Assembly: GCA_018712125.1 (NCBI GenBank)
Contig: DVHM01000094.1
Span: 1-40,996, forward strand
Direction of reading: 5' to 3'
From: Pullilachnospira_A gallistercoris
GTDB lineage: Bacteria; Bacillota; Clostridia; Lachnospirales; Lachnospiraceae
DNA: 40,996 nucleotides
In this document: positions 17,361-26,089 of the stretch, piece after piece
Layout of the letters: the number at the start of each line of letters is the position of its first letter
Position numbering within the stretch: the first letter of the stretch is position 1
Notes under the pieces: generated by a model
What the model was told of the DNA's origin: nothing
The model's input: only the letters and a program-made list of their open reading frames with translations
Databases searched by the model: none
Program-made: the position numbers and the translations under genes

Positions 17361-17376
17361 GTACAACATATTGTAC
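17361..17376. promoter_or_regulatory. Palindrome just downstream of the nrdD start site (possible NrdR box)
   Basis: GTACAACATATTGTAC has perfect six-base arms around a four-base centre. It lies immediately after the predicted transcription start of nrdD, where a repressor would block RNA polymerase. NrdR, the usual regulator of ribonucleotide reductase genes, binds AT-rich palindromes of this size, generally in pairs. A weak second site around CATATG at 17333-17338 is about three helical turns away. Assignment to NrdR is an inference. Confidence 0.55.
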
Positions 17377-17385
17377 GCTAGAACA

Positions 17386-17414
17386 ATTCTAACATTCGAA
17401 AAACATCCAGTCAA
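17386..17414 (-). promoter_or_regulatory. Sigma-A-type promoter of nrdD-nrdG-dut
   Basis: Minus-strand -35 TTGACT (17409-17414), 17-base spacer, -10 TAGAAT (17386-17391). It lies between the gpsA stop and nrdD; no terminator separates it from gpsA, so some read-through is likely. Confidence 0.75.
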
Positions 17415-17435
17415 TGACAATTCCCCAAAAAGCTT

Positions 17436-18443
17436 TTACCAGCAGGCCGCTTCCACCTCGGCCTTCGGATCCCGCTCCATCAATTCCGTCACTGCCTGCT
17501 GTACATTTTTCCCGCAGAAAATGACCTCGTAAACCTGCTCAATAATGGGAAGGCAGACCTGATATTTCTCTCCCAATGCCAGGGCAGAGCGGGTGGAATA
17601 GACGCCCTCCACCACCATATTTACCTCCGCCATGGCCTCCTTGGCGCTCATGCCCTGGCCGATCAGCATCCCTGCCCTGCGGTTTCGGCTGTGCCGGCTG
17701 CTGCAGGTCACGATCAGATCTCCGGTACCCGCCAGACCGCTCAGCGTCTCCTGCCGGCCGCCCATGGCCACCGCCAGAGCGGAAATCTCCTTGATCCCTC
17801 TGGTAATCAGGGCCGCCTTCGCGTTGTCCCCGTAGCCGAGTCCGTCGGACATGCCGGCCGCCAGGGCGATCACATTCTTTAAAGCCGCACCGATCTCAAT
17901 CCCCTGTACATCGGGGCTGGTGTACACCCGGAAGGTCCGGTTCATGAAAATCTCCTGAATCCGCTCCGCTGCAGACCTGTCAGCAGATCCCGCCACCACC
18001 ACCGTCGGCAGACCGTCGATGACCTCCTCCGCATGGGAAGGACCGCTCAGAACACTGATAGCATTGTCCGGCAGAATCTCCTCCAGGATACCGCACTGAG
18101 TCAGAAGCGTCCCCTCCTCGATCCCCTTGGAAGCGCAGCAGATCAGCTGCTCTCTCTTCAGACAGGTCGCCGCCTTCCCCGCCGTCTCCCGAAGTGCCGT
18201 GGAGGGCACCACAAAGAGAACCAGATCCCGGCCGGATACCGCTTCCTCGATATCCGAGGTATATGTCAGAGTCTCGGGAAGCCGGATACCCGGAAAACTC
18301 TTTTCATTGATCCCGGTCTTACGCATGCTGTCGGCATGCTCCTTCCGATGGGACCACAGTGTGACCGAATGCCCGTTACGGCAAAGGAGAACAGCCAGCG
18401 CTGTTCCCCAACTTCCGGCGCCAAGTACCGCTATATGTGCCAT
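17436..18443 (-). CDS. gpsA: Glycerol-3-phosphate dehydrogenase [NAD(P)+]
   Basis: 335 residues. It reduces dihydroxyacetone phosphate to sn-glycerol 3-phosphate for phospholipid synthesis. The N-terminal dinucleotide-binding loop is GAGSWGTA (8-15); the substrate domain shows GAALKNVIALAAG, with the likely catalytic lysine, and GLAGTGDLIVTC. The ribosome binding site is AGGAGGCTGTC. It directly follows plsY, which uses its product, and is the last gene of the run starting at the second lepB. No terminator is visible after it. Confidence 0.98.
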   Translation of the reverse strand: MAHIAVLGAGSWGTALAVLLCRNGHSVTLWSHRKEHADSMRKTGINEKSFPGIRLPETLTYTSDIEEAVSGRDLVLFVVPSTALRETAGKAATCLKREQLICCASKGIEEGTLLTQCGILEEILPDNAISVLSGPSHAEEVIDGLPTVVVAGSADRSAAERIQEIFMNRTFRVYTSPDVQGIEIGAALKNVIALAAGMSDGLGYGDNAKAALITRGIKEISALAVAMGGRQETLSGLAGTGDLIVTCSSRHSRNRRAGMLIGQGMSAKEAMAEVNMVVEGVYSTRSALALGEKYQVCLPIIEQVYEVIFCGKNVQQAVTELMERDPKAEVEAACW

Positions 18444-18452
18444 GACAGCCTC

Positions 18453-19097
18453 CTATTTCTTATGCAGTGAAAACTTGTTCTCTGTCCCGTTTTTCAGGCG
18501 GGCAATATTGCTTCTATGTAAAATGATAACCAGAACGGAAATAATCTCGGCAATCACAACCGCTTCCCCGACATTTCCCGCCGGATAGGAAAGCCATCCG
18601 AGATATCCCATGACAATCGCCTGCGCCCCAAACCCAACAGCCGCCAGGATCGATCCCAGCGACACATATCTGGTTATCCCCACCGCGGAGAAAAAGAGCA
18701 CGGCGCAGATGGGAAAAGCCTGGGGGAAACACAGCAGAATCAGGCCGACGCTGGTCGCCACACCCTTTCCGCCTTTAAATTTCATAAAAGCCGGAAAATC
18801 ATGCCCCAGCACCGCCCCGAAGGACGCATACAGGATCAGCAGCCGGATATGTCCGGCATAGGCCCTGCCGAAAATCAGCCATACCACCAGCGAAGCCAGC
18901 ACCGGTTTCAAACAGTCACACAGCAGCGTGATCGCTCCGTATTTCAGCCCCAGCACTCGCGCGGTGTTTGTAGTTCCCACATTTCCGCTCCCCTTCTCCC
19001 TCAGATCCACATGTTTGAATTTTCCGAGGAAAAAACCGGAAACAAACATACCGAAAATATAACCGATCAGCAGGGAGACAACTCTGGCTGCCAGCAT
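18453..19097 (-). CDS. plsY: Acyl-phosphate:glycerol-3-phosphate acyltransferase
   Basis: 214 residues, mostly hydrophobic, with several membrane helices. It transfers the acyl group from acyl-phosphate (made by PlsX) to glycerol 3-phosphate, giving lysophosphatidic acid. The family segments GSGNVGTTNTAR (about 35-46), HDFPAFMKFKGGKGVATSVG and a C-terminal region near HRSNIARLKNGTE are visible. Its ATG overlaps the der stop codon by one base (TAATG), so translation is coupled. With gpsA next door and plsX elsewhere in this window, the whole PlsX/PlsY route is covered. Confidence 0.97.
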   Translation of the reverse strand: MLAARVVSLLIGYIFGMFVSGFFLGKFKHVDLREKGSGNVGTTNTARVLGLKYGAITLLCDCLKPVLASLVVWLIFGRAYAGHIRLLILYASFGAVLGHDFPAFMKFKGGKGVATSVGLILLCFPQAFPICAVLFFSAVGITRYVSLGSILAAVGFGAQAIVMGYLGWLSYPAGNVGEAVVIAEIISVLVIILHRSNIARLKNGTENKFSLHKK

Positions 19098-20419
19098 TAT
19101 CCTTCCTTCCTTTCCCGCACAATGAATTTCAGCGCGGTGCCCGCGAATCCGAAAGTGTCACGGATACGGTTTTCCAGATACCGCACATACGAAAAGTGCA
19201 TCAGTTCCTTGTCGTTGACGAAAATCACAAAGGTGGGAGGTTTGACCGCCACCTGTGTCACATAAAAGATTTTCAGCCGCTTTCCCTTGTCGGATGGTGG
19301 CTGCTGCATTGCGACGGCCTCCGATACAATCTCGTTGAGCACACCGGTGGCCACCCGCATGGAATTGTTCTCCAGCACAACATCAATCGTCTCAAATATC
19401 TTCGAAAGCCGCTGGGATGTCTTGACCGAGATAAACAGAATCTCCGCGTAGGGCATAAAACTCAGAACCTGACGGATTTTCTCCTTCTGCCGGTACATGG
19501 TCTTATCATCCTTCTCCACGGCGTCCCACTTGTTGACCGCCACAATAATCCCCTTGCCTCTGTCGTGGGCGATACCGGCGATCTTCGCGTCCTGCTCGGT
19601 AACGCCCTCCGTGGCGTCGATCATCACAATGACCACATCTGCTTTCTCCACGGCTGCCACAGCCCGGATGATGGAAAACCGCTCCAGTTCCTCCTTGACC
19701 TTGCTCTTTCTCCGCAGACCCGCCGTATCCACAAAAATATACTCTTTGCCATGATACTTGACCTTCGTGTCGATGGCGTCTCTGGTTGTCCCGGCGATAT
19801 CCGACACAATGGCCCGATTCTCGCCGGTCAGTTTGTTGATCAGGGAAGATTTGCCCACATTGGGTTTACCCACCACCGCGATCCGCGGGATCTCTTCCGT
19901 CTCCTCCGCTGTCTGCCGCTCGGGGAAATGGGACACCAGCGCATCCAGCATATCTCCCAGTCCCAGCCGGGAGGACGACGAGATGGGGATTGGCTCTCCG
20001 ATTCCCAGATTATAGAATTCATAGACTTCCGCCATATATTTGTCAAAGCTGTCCACCTTGTTGACCACAAGGAGCACCGGCTTCCTGGAACGCCGCAGCA
20101 TATCCGCCACCTTGGAATCCGCGTCCACCAGTCCCTGGCGCACATCCGTCATAAAGACGATCACATCCGCCGTATCTATGGCAATCTGCGCCTGCTCCCG
20201 CATCTGAGAGAGGATGACATCCCTGGAATCCGGCTCGATTCCGCCGGTATCTATTATGGTAAAATCGTGATCCAGCCAGGAGACATCGGCATAAATCCGG
20301 TCTCTGGTAACACCGGGCGTATCCTTCACAATGGAAATCCGCTCACCCGCCAGGGCGTTAAAAAGCGTAGATTTTCCCACATTCGGTCTGCCCACGATGG
20401 CCACCACTGGTTTGCTCAT
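19097..20419 (-). CDS. der: Ribosome biogenesis GTPase Der (EngA)
   Basis: 440 residues from the ATG at 20417-20419, preceded by GGAGGTAACT; an ATG four codons earlier contains that ribosome binding site and is rejected. It has two tandem GTPase domains: the first with GRPNVGKSTLFN (10-21), DTGG and NKVD; the second with GKPNVGKSSLIN, DTAG and NKWD; then a KH-like C-terminal domain. Der is essential for 50S subunit maturation. It overlaps plsY by one base. Confidence 0.98.
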   Translation of the reverse strand: MSKPVVAIVGRPNVGKSTLFNALAGERISIVKDTPGVTRDRIYADVSWLDHDFTIIDTGGIEPDSRDVILSQMREQAQIAIDTADVIVFMTDVRQGLVDADSKVADMLRRSRKPVLLVVNKVDSFDKYMAEVYEFYNLGIGEPIPISSSSRLGLGDMLDALVSHFPERQTAEETEEIPRIAVVGKPNVGKSSLINKLTGENRAIVSDIAGTTRDAIDTKVKYHGKEYIFVDTAGLRRKSKVKEELERFSIIRAVAAVEKADVVIVMIDATEGVTEQDAKIAGIAHDRGKGIIVAVNKWDAVEKDDKTMYRQKEKIRQVLSFMPYAEILFISVKTSQRLSKIFETIDVVLENNSMRVATGVLNEIVSEAVAMQQPPSDKGKRLKIFYVTQVAVKPPTFVIFVNDKELMHFSYVRYLENRIRDTFGFAGTALKFIVRERKEG

Positions 20420-20439
20420 AGTTACCTCCATCTAACCTT

Positions 20440-21756
20440 TCAATTCAGTATACAATCCACGAAATCTTGTCCGCTTGATTTTACAATATCTACCTGTACT
20501 TGTAAAGATTTTTTTAGCTCTGTCAGGGTCACGTCATCCAGGAAAACCTCCTCCCCGCAGCGCAGCATATTCTGGGGAAGAAGCAGCCGTTCTCCCAGAA
20601 CTTTCCCCTGAAGCTGAGCGATGAGATCCTGCCCGGTAATCAGCCCGGAGACCGTGATCTTCTCCCCGAAAAAGTCGTTTCTTATGGCGTAGACATGGGT
20701 GGTTACCCGGGGAAATTTCTTCTCCAGCCGGGCGCACATCTCCCTGATGAAAGGGGCCGCCAGATATCCGGTAGCCAGAGAGATCTCCCTCTTTCGCATA
20801 AAAGGCCTGTGATGTTTTTTCTCCAGAGCCTCGTCGAACTCGTCCATCAAAAGCCGCAGCATACCCACACCGTTCTCAAGCTGCAGATACCCGTCGTAAG
20901 TCCCCGCCTCCGGCAGCGGTTCCCCCGCCAGCAGATACCACTCGTCGGAGGCCTGCACAAAGCGGACGCCGTTCTTTTTTTGACTGATCTCCTGCCATTT
21001 CCTTATGATCTCCAGCACTTCTCCCGCGTCATCTGCGGCAAAGGGTTTCAGCGGATAGAGCCCTTCCCGGTATTTCGTCAGGCCCACCGGCACTACCGAG
21101 AGACTCTGCATAAAGGGATAGAACTCCAGCAAATCGCCGATTGTCCGCTCCAGCTCCTCCCCGTCGTTGATTCCCTTACACAGAACAATCTGGGCGTTCA
21201 TCTCAATCCCCGCATCGTAGAGCATGCGGATTTTATCCAGAATATCCCCCGCGAACCGGTTGTGGAGCATCTCGCAACGCAGCTGCGGGTTCGTGGTATG
21301 CACGGAAATGTTGATAGGCGCCAGATGATAGGAGATAATCCGGCTCATATCCTCCTCGCTGATGTTGGTCAGGGTCACATAATTGCCCTGCAAAAAGGAA
21401 AGCCTGGTGTCATCATCCTTGAAATACAGGGTGTCGCGCATCCCCGGAGGCATCTGGTCGATAAAGCAGAAAATGCACTGGTTATGACAGGATCGGTAAT
21501 CGTCCATCAGCCCGTTCTCAAAGGTAATCCCCAGGTCTTCTCCGATCTCTTTTTCCACATGGCAGACACGAATACTGCCATCCGCCCCCTGCACTTTGAT
21601 ATCCACCACCTCATCATCGGAATAGTAGTGATAATCAAAAATATCGCGAATTTTCGCACCGTTCATCTCCAAAATGATATCTCCGGGGGCAAGCCCCGCC
21701 CGCGCACCTATGCTGTTTTCTGCCACTGAAGCAATCTGATGTGAAATCTCTCCCAT
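20440..21756 (-). CDS. DUF512 family protein (PDZ + radical SAM-like)
   Basis: 438 residues from the ATG at 21754-21756, with GGGAGGAGAGC before it; an earlier ATG 33 bases upstream lacks such a site. Residues 1-65 form a PDZ-like domain (GLAPGDIILEMNG at 21-33). The triplet C90-x3-C94-x2-C97 (CHNQCIFC) fits a radical SAM [4Fe-4S] site, and the remainder is the DUF512 region. The family is widespread in Clostridia and often sits beside der, as here (20 bases before it). The reaction is not known. I do not assign a function beyond a likely cluster-binding enzyme. Confidence 0.9.
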   Translation of the reverse strand: MGEISHQIASVAENSIGARAGLAPGDIILEMNGAKIRDIFDYHYYSDDEVVDIKVQGADGSIRVCHVEKEIGEDLGITFENGLMDDYRSCHNQCIFCFIDQMPPGMRDTLYFKDDDTRLSFLQGNYVTLTNISEEDMSRIISYHLAPINISVHTTNPQLRCEMLHNRFAGDILDKIRMLYDAGIEMNAQIVLCKGINDGEELERTIGDLLEFYPFMQSLSVVPVGLTKYREGLYPLKPFAADDAGEVLEIIRKWQEISQKKNGVRFVQASDEWYLLAGEPLPEAGTYDGYLQLENGVGMLRLLMDEFDEALEKKHHRPFMRKREISLATGYLAAPFIREMCARLEKKFPRVTTHVYAIRNDFFGEKITVSGLITGQDLIAQLQGKVLGERLLLPQNMLRCGEEVFLDDVTLTELKKSLQVQVDIVKSSGQDFVDCILN

Positions 21757-21879
21757 GCTCTCCTCCCTGATTTTGCCGTAGCGTTCCATTCATTCGCCGC
21801 GTTCTCTGACACCGTTCTTCCGTTTCCCTGCTCTCCGTCCGCCCGCTGATATGCCGTCCGTCCGCAATTTCCCGTATCG

Positions 21880-22770
21880 TCATTCCTCCGGGACGAGCAT
21901 CAGAAAAGCCCCGAGATTCCCCCGTTTTCCTTCGGAAGCCCGATGGGAAAAGAGTTCCTTCGGATTGCAGCAGGTACAGAGATTGGTCACGGCAATCTGC
22001 TTTTCGGGGACTCCCGCCTCCAGGAGTATCTGCAGATTTGTCTGCCACAGATCCAGATAGATATCGCCCTTCCCATCTCTGTGGAGGATCCGGTTGCGGC
22101 AGGACGGAAATCGTTCCGCGAAAATCTCCGCTACTTCCTCTCCGATCTGATAGCAGTCGCCGCAGATGGAAGGACCGATGGCGCAGATCAGATCCTTTGG
22201 CCGGCTGCCAAAGGCATCCGCCATGGCCTTCACTCCTTTTTCGCCCATTCGCTCCGCGGTTCCCCGCCATCCGGAATGAAAGAGCCCGATAGCTTTCCGC
22301 CGGGGATCCACCATATACAAAGGAACGCAGTCCGCGAAGAAGGCTGCCAGAAGAAGCCCCGGCGTCTCGGTTATCAGTCCGTCCACATCCCGGTAATCCC
22401 TCGGGCGGACTACGCCTTTTCCGGCATCCTCCTCTCGCACCAGGCGAATATTTGTGGTGTGGGTCTGATCGCTGGTTACCACCTGCGCGATATCCGTTCC
22501 CATCGCCGACGCCACCCGGCGGTAATTTTCCAGCACTGCCTCCCGGTCGTCCCCTCTGGTAAAACTCAGGTTCAGGCTGCGAAATATCCCTTCGCTGACG
22601 CCTCCGGCCCGCGTGGTAAAACAGTGGCGGATCCCCGGAATATGCTCCAGCATGGAAAAGGTCAGGAGGGGCAGTCTGTTCCCCTCCTTCGTTTCATATA
22701 TTCTCTCTTCCAGTATCTTTTCCCGATTTTTATATATCATGCTTTTCTCCGAACTTCTTTTCTCCGTCAT
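21880..22770 (-). CDS. pgeF: Peptidoglycan editing factor PgeF (YfiH / laccase-domain family)
   Basis: 296 residues from the ATG at 22768-22770; an ATG ten codons later, preceded by CGGAGAAAAGC, is an equally good start and would give 286 residues. Metal ligands typical of the family are visible: H104 (SDQTHT), C148 (FADCVP) and H165 (HSGWRGT), with CAIGPSIC further on. E. coli PgeF cleaves wrongly made muropeptides to keep peptidoglycan composition correct; older labels call the family polyphenol oxidase. It lies three bases after the yraN-type gene. Confidence 0.95.
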   Translation of the reverse strand: MTEKRSSEKSMIYKNREKILEERIYETKEGNRLPLLTFSMLEHIPGIRHCFTTRAGGVSEGIFRSLNLSFTRGDDREAVLENYRRVASAMGTDIAQVVTSDQTHTTNIRLVREEDAGKGVVRPRDYRDVDGLITETPGLLLAAFFADCVPLYMVDPRRKAIGLFHSGWRGTAERMGEKGVKAMADAFGSRPKDLICAIGPSICGDCYQIGEEVAEIFAERFPSCRNRILHRDGKGDIYLDLWQTNLQILLEAGVPEKQIAVTNLCTCCNPKELFSHRASEGKRGNLGAFLMLVPEE

Positions 22771-22773
22771 TCC

Positions 22774-23136
22774 CTATCCTGAGACATAAAAGGCATTGAC
22801 AATAGCGGTAATCTGATCTCCGAGAATGGCAATCACGTCAAAACGTACCGGCGTGTCCCCGCTTATGCCATGCCGCATCATATAGTGCCGGGCGGCATAA
22901 GAAATCCGCCGCTGTTTGCGCGCATCCACCGCCTCCGCCGGATAACCCGCCCCGGCGTCCCTGCGGTATTTTACCTCGACAAACACAAGATACGCGCCGT
23001 CTTTTGCCACGATATCCACCTCGCCCTGCCGACAGCGGTAATTCATCTCAAGGATTTCATAGCCATGTCCTTTCATCCATTCCGCCGCCAGAAGCTCCTT
23101 CTCTTTTCCGAGCGTCCGTCTGTCTCTCACCGCCAT
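22774..23136 (-). CDS. YraN family protein (UPF0102, nuclease-like fold)
   Basis: 120 residues from the ATG at 23134-23136, which has AAGGTGGAAC before it and clears the end of rnhB; a start 42 bases earlier would overlap rnhB. The restriction-endonuclease-like core is seen as GEVDIVAKD (38-46) and FVEVKYR (52-58), giving the acidic D41/E54 and K56 of a PD-ExK-type site. The family is conserved next to rnhB in many bacteria; its role is unproven, though DNA processing is suspected. Confidence 0.93.
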   Translation of the reverse strand: MAVRDRRTLGKEKELLAAEWMKGHGYEILEMNYRCRQGEVDIVAKDGAYLVFVEVKYRRDAGAGYPAEAVDARKQRRISYAARHYMMRHGISGDTPVRFDVIAILGDQITAIVNAFYVSG

Positions 23137-23155
23137 GTTCCACCTTTTCTCTCTG

Positions 23156-23938
23156 TCACTTCCCGTGATGGGGAACAAAATTTCCGATAAAACTGTTTCG
23201 ATGAATCGGGGAAGGTCCGTACTTCTTCAACGCCGCGATATGTTCCGGTGTTCCATAGCCCTTATTTTTCGCAAAGCCGTATTCCGGCAGAATGGGGTCG
23301 TACTCTTCCATGAGCCGGTCCCTGGTTACCTTGGCGATGATGCTGGCGGCGCCGATGGAAATGCTCTTCGCGTCCCCCTTTATAATGGGAACCTGCCGGA
23401 TATTCACTCCGGGAATGGTTACCGCGTCGTTTAAAAGCAAATCCGGCGGTGTGACCAGTTTTCCGATGGCCTGCCGCATGGCCTCGTAGGTGGCCTGAAG
23501 GATGTTGATCTCATCAATCCGTTCGGGGGATGCCATTCCGATTCCCACAGCCACTGCCTTATCCATAATCACATCGTAGAGTTCTTCCCGCTTCGCAGCG
23601 GTCAGTTTCTTGGAATCGTTGATATAGAGGATGTCGCAGTCTTCCGGCAGAATGACAGCCGCAGCCACCACCGGTCCCGCCAGGGGACCTCGCCCCACTT
23701 CATCAATTCCGCAAATGCGATGATACTGTCCGCCATAGCGGTGCTCATACTCCTTCAGTTTCTCCGTGCGCGCTCTCTCCAGCCGCAGTTTTTCCAACCG
23801 TCTCTGGGCCTGACCGATCAGTTTCGATACACCCGGCCGGCCGTCCGCGAGATATTCCTCGATAAAGGATGGCAGCATGTCCTCTCCACAGGATGCATAC
23901 TCCTCGCGGATCTCTTTGATTTTCCTCTCCTCTGCCAT
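23156..23938 (-). CDS. rnhB: Ribonuclease HII
   Basis: 260 residues from the ATG at 23936-23938 (GAGAGGAATTGCGT before it); longer versions would run into lepB. It removes RNA from RNA/DNA hybrids and single misincorporated ribonucleotides. The catalytic start of the domain, CGIDEVGRGPLAG, lies at 76-88 (D79, E80), with NDSKKL and SIGAASIIAKVTRD further on. An N-terminal extension of about 70 charged residues is common in Firmicute RnhB proteins. It is co-directional with yraN, the usual pairing. Confidence 0.98.
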   Translation of the reverse strand: MAEERKIKEIREEYASCGEDMLPSFIEEYLADGRPGVSKLIGQAQRRLEKLRLERARTEKLKEYEHRYGGQYHRICGIDEVGRGPLAGPVVAAAVILPEDCDILYINDSKKLTAAKREELYDVIMDKAVAVGIGMASPERIDEINILQATYEAMRQAIGKLVTPPDLLLNDAVTIPGVNIRQVPIIKGDAKSISIGAASIIAKVTRDRLMEEYDPILPEYGFAKNKGYGTPEHIAALKKYGPSPIHRNSFIGNFVPHHGK

Positions 23939-23979
23939 ACGCAATTCCTCTCTTCCAACTGCCAAATCCCCGGATGGGG

Positions 23980-24564
23980 CTACTGGTGCCGGATAAATCC
24001 GATACGGTCGAAGGGATAAATCCGCAGCCACGCCCGGCCCACAATATCATCCCTGTGAATGACGCCCACCTGGGTAAAACGGCTGTCCTCGCTGTTGTTC
24101 CGGTTATCTCCCAGAACAAAGTACTCGTCCTCTCCCAGGGTGATCGGCTCCCGAGCCGATCCCGGATTCTTTATGCGCTCCAGGCCGTAGTGCTCCTGCA
24201 GCACTTCGCCGTCAATATAGATATTACCCTCGTCGTCAATCTGTATCGTCTCTCCGGGAAGGCCGATGATCCTCTTGATATAGTAAGTATTCGGCTCCCA
24301 CTGGTAAGGAAAAATAATGATGTCAAAGCGCTCCGGATCGTGAAAGCGGTAGGAGATCTTATCTACAATCAGATTGTCGCCGTCGGAGAGGGCCGGCTCC
24401 ATGGAGTGTCCCTCCACTCTGGTCCTCTGCCCCACATAGGTAGTAACCAGAAAAACGAGACAGAAAATGAAAAGAATCCATCCGATCATGGACAAAATCT
24501 CCCGCAGCGCCCCGCTCTTCTTCTCTTCCTTCTCTATATTATCGTTTCTTTCCTGTTCACTCAT
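23980..24564 (-). CDS. lepB: Signal peptidase I (copy 1)
   Basis: 194 residues from the ATG at 24562-24564, one base after the rbgA stop, behind AAGGGGCATAGC. One membrane helix at about 25-44 anchors the protein, and the catalytic domain faces outside. The Ser-Lys dyad is S54 (EGHSMEPAL) and K97 (YYIKRIIGLPG), and GDNRNNSEDSR marks the conserved box near the C terminus. It cleaves signal peptides from exported proteins. A second signal peptidase lies two genes upstream with a near-identical stretch of DNA in this box. Confidence 0.97.
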   Translation of the reverse strand: MSEQERNDNIEKEEKKSGALREILSMIGWILFIFCLVFLVTTYVGQRTRVEGHSMEPALSDGDNLIVDKISYRFHDPERFDIIIFPYQWEPNTYYIKRIIGLPGETIQIDDEGNIYIDGEVLQEHYGLERIKNPGSAREPITLGEDEYFVLGDNRNNSEDSRFTQVGVIHRDDIVGRAWLRIYPFDRIGFIRHQ

Positions 24565-24565
24565 G

Positions 24566-25420
24566 CTATGCCCCTTTGCTCTCCGGAATCTCCAAGGTAA
24601 TACTCCCCAGCCTTCCGCCGCGGAATTCATCCAGCAGAAGCGCCGCGGCCCTGCCCAGATCCGGAACATTCCCCTTTTTGACGCAGTTTCTGTTTTTCGC
24701 GATCTCCTCCAGCATCCGGGGCAGATCTCCATCCTCGTCTATCTGATAGCGCTCCTTCAGGATTCCCGGCCTCAGATCACTCAGCAGACGCAAAAGTTCC
24801 AGCGCCAGCTCTTCCGGAGAGAGAATTTCATCCCGGATTGCTCCGATACAGGCCAGATGCAGCCCCACCTGCGGATCCTCAAATTTCGGCCACAAGATTC
24901 CCGGTGTGTCCAGAAGTTCCACGTTTTTATTCAGGCGAATCCACTGTTTTCCCTTGGTTACCCCGGGCTTGTTTCCCGTTTTTGCACAGGCCCTGCCTGC
25001 AAAGGAATTGATGAAAGTGGATTTGCCCACATTTGGGATTCCCACTACCATTGCCCGGATCGGCCGGTTTTTGATTCCCCGCTTTTTGTCGCGCTCCGTC
25101 TTCTCGGCGCAGAGACGGGAAATGATCTCCGATACATTTTTCATGCCTCCACGGCTTCTGGAATCCAGAACCGCCACACCGTAGCCCTTTGACTCAAAAT
25201 ACGCCTTCCACAGGCGGGTGGCCTCCTTGTCAGCCAGATCCGCCTTATTCAGGATAATCAGCCGGAACTTTCCCTGTCCCAGGGCATCGATATCCGGATT
25301 ACGGCTGCTGGCCGGAATTCTGGCATCCAACAGTTCGATTACCAGATCAATCAGCCGGATATCCTCCTGCATCTGCCGTTTTGCCTTTGTCATATGGCCG
25401 GGATACCATTGAAATTCCAT
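24566..25420 (-). CDS. rbgA: Ribosome biogenesis GTPase RbgA (YlqF)
   Basis: 284 residues from the ATG at 25418-25420; a GTG directly before it is too close to the AGGAGG site. The GTPase motifs are circularly permuted, as is diagnostic for the family: NKAD (58-61, G4) comes first, then GIPNVGKS (127-134, G1) and DTPG (171-174, G3). RbgA drives late 50S subunit assembly. It lies between two signal peptidase genes, matching the lepB/rbgA/rnhB neighbourhood of many Firmicutes. Confidence 0.98.
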   Translation of the reverse strand: MEFQWYPGHMTKAKRQMQEDIRLIDLVIELLDARIPASSRNPDIDALGQGKFRLIILNKADLADKEATRLWKAYFESKGYGVAVLDSRSRGGMKNVSEIISRLCAEKTERDKKRGIKNRPIRAMVVGIPNVGKSTFINSFAGRACAKTGNKPGVTKGKQWIRLNKNVELLDTPGILWPKFEDPQVGLHLACIGAIRDEILSPEELALELLRLLSDLRPGILKERYQIDEDGDLPRMLEEIAKNRNCVKKGNVPDLGRAAALLLDEFRGGRLGSITLEIPESKGA

Positions 25421-25432
25421 CACATCTTCCTC

Positions 25433-26053
25433 CTATCGCACCAGACCGAAATCTGACAGGGACACTTTCAGCCACACCTTTCCCTCAATCTCGTCCGCAG
25501 TCACATTCCCGACGGACTGGTAACGGCTGTCCTCGCTGTTGTTCCGATTATCTCCCAGGACAAAATACTCATCCTCTCCCAGGGTAATCTCTGTTCCGGC
25601 TCTTCCCGCGTACTCCATTCTCTCCGTATCCGCCACATCCGAATAGCGCTCTCCGTTCACATAGAGGCTTCCTCCGGATATCTCGACGGTATCTCCGGGC
25701 ACGCCGACCACCCGCTTGATATTCGGCGCTCCATCCACCGCTCCCTCCGGGGAGAATACAACCACATCGTCTGCCTGGGGCTCGGAAAAGAGATAGGCCG
25801 CCCTGTTGACAAGGACGGTCTCCCCGTCAGCCACTGTGGGGTCCATGGACATTCCACTGCAGGTTATCCGTATACCGAAAGCTGCAACCAGCAAAAAGGC
25901 CAGGATTACCACCGCCCCAATCTGGGCGGCCCAGAGAGCTATACGGCGGGCACGTCCTGTATAGACATCACGATTTCTGCGCTGGCGGTTTCTGCTGCGC
26001 TGGATTTTCCGTCTGATATTCTCAACTTTTTTATTCCACTGTCTTTTATTCAT
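25433..26053 (-). CDS. lepB: Signal peptidase I (copy 2)
   Basis: 206 residues from the ATG at 26051-26053. The N terminus is strongly basic for about 37 residues (many Arg/Lys), then one membrane helix (about 40-60). The dyad is S69 (CSGMSMDPTV) and K113 (NIKRVVGVPG), with the same GDNRNNSEDSR box as copy 1. No Shine-Dalgarno sequence precedes the ATG (upstream bases ATTAGTAGTT), which is unusual in this window. It follows the rplS terminator directly and heads the run to gpsA, 12 bases before rbgA. Distinct substrate sets for the two peptidases are possible but not shown. Confidence 0.94.
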   Translation of the reverse strand: MNKRQWNKKVENIRRKIQRSRNRQRRNRDVYTGRARRIALWAAQIGAVVILAFLLVAAFGIRITCSGMSMDPTVADGETVLVNRAAYLFSEPQADDVVVFSPEGAVDGAPNIKRVVGVPGDTVEISGGSLYVNGERYSDVADTERMEYAGRAGTEITLGEDEYFVLGDNRNNSEDSRYQSVGNVTADEIEGKVWLKVSLSDFGLVR

Positions 26054-26060
26054 AACTACT

Positions 26061-26089
26061 AATATACACGAATTGCAAAAAAAGAACAA
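26061..26089 (-). promoter_or_regulatory. Possible promoter of lepB copy 2, overlapping the rplS terminator
   Basis: Minus-strand TTGTTC (26084-26089), 17 bases, TATATT (26061-26066). The -35 lies in the 3' arm of the rplS terminator and the T-tract fills the spacer. Transcription would begin about at the start codon, implying a leaderless or near-leaderless mRNA. Confidence 0.45.

Noticed and set aside
15854..17392. A 512-codon plus-strand open frame
   Set aside because: Antisense to nrdD and running through its promoter; no supporting signals.
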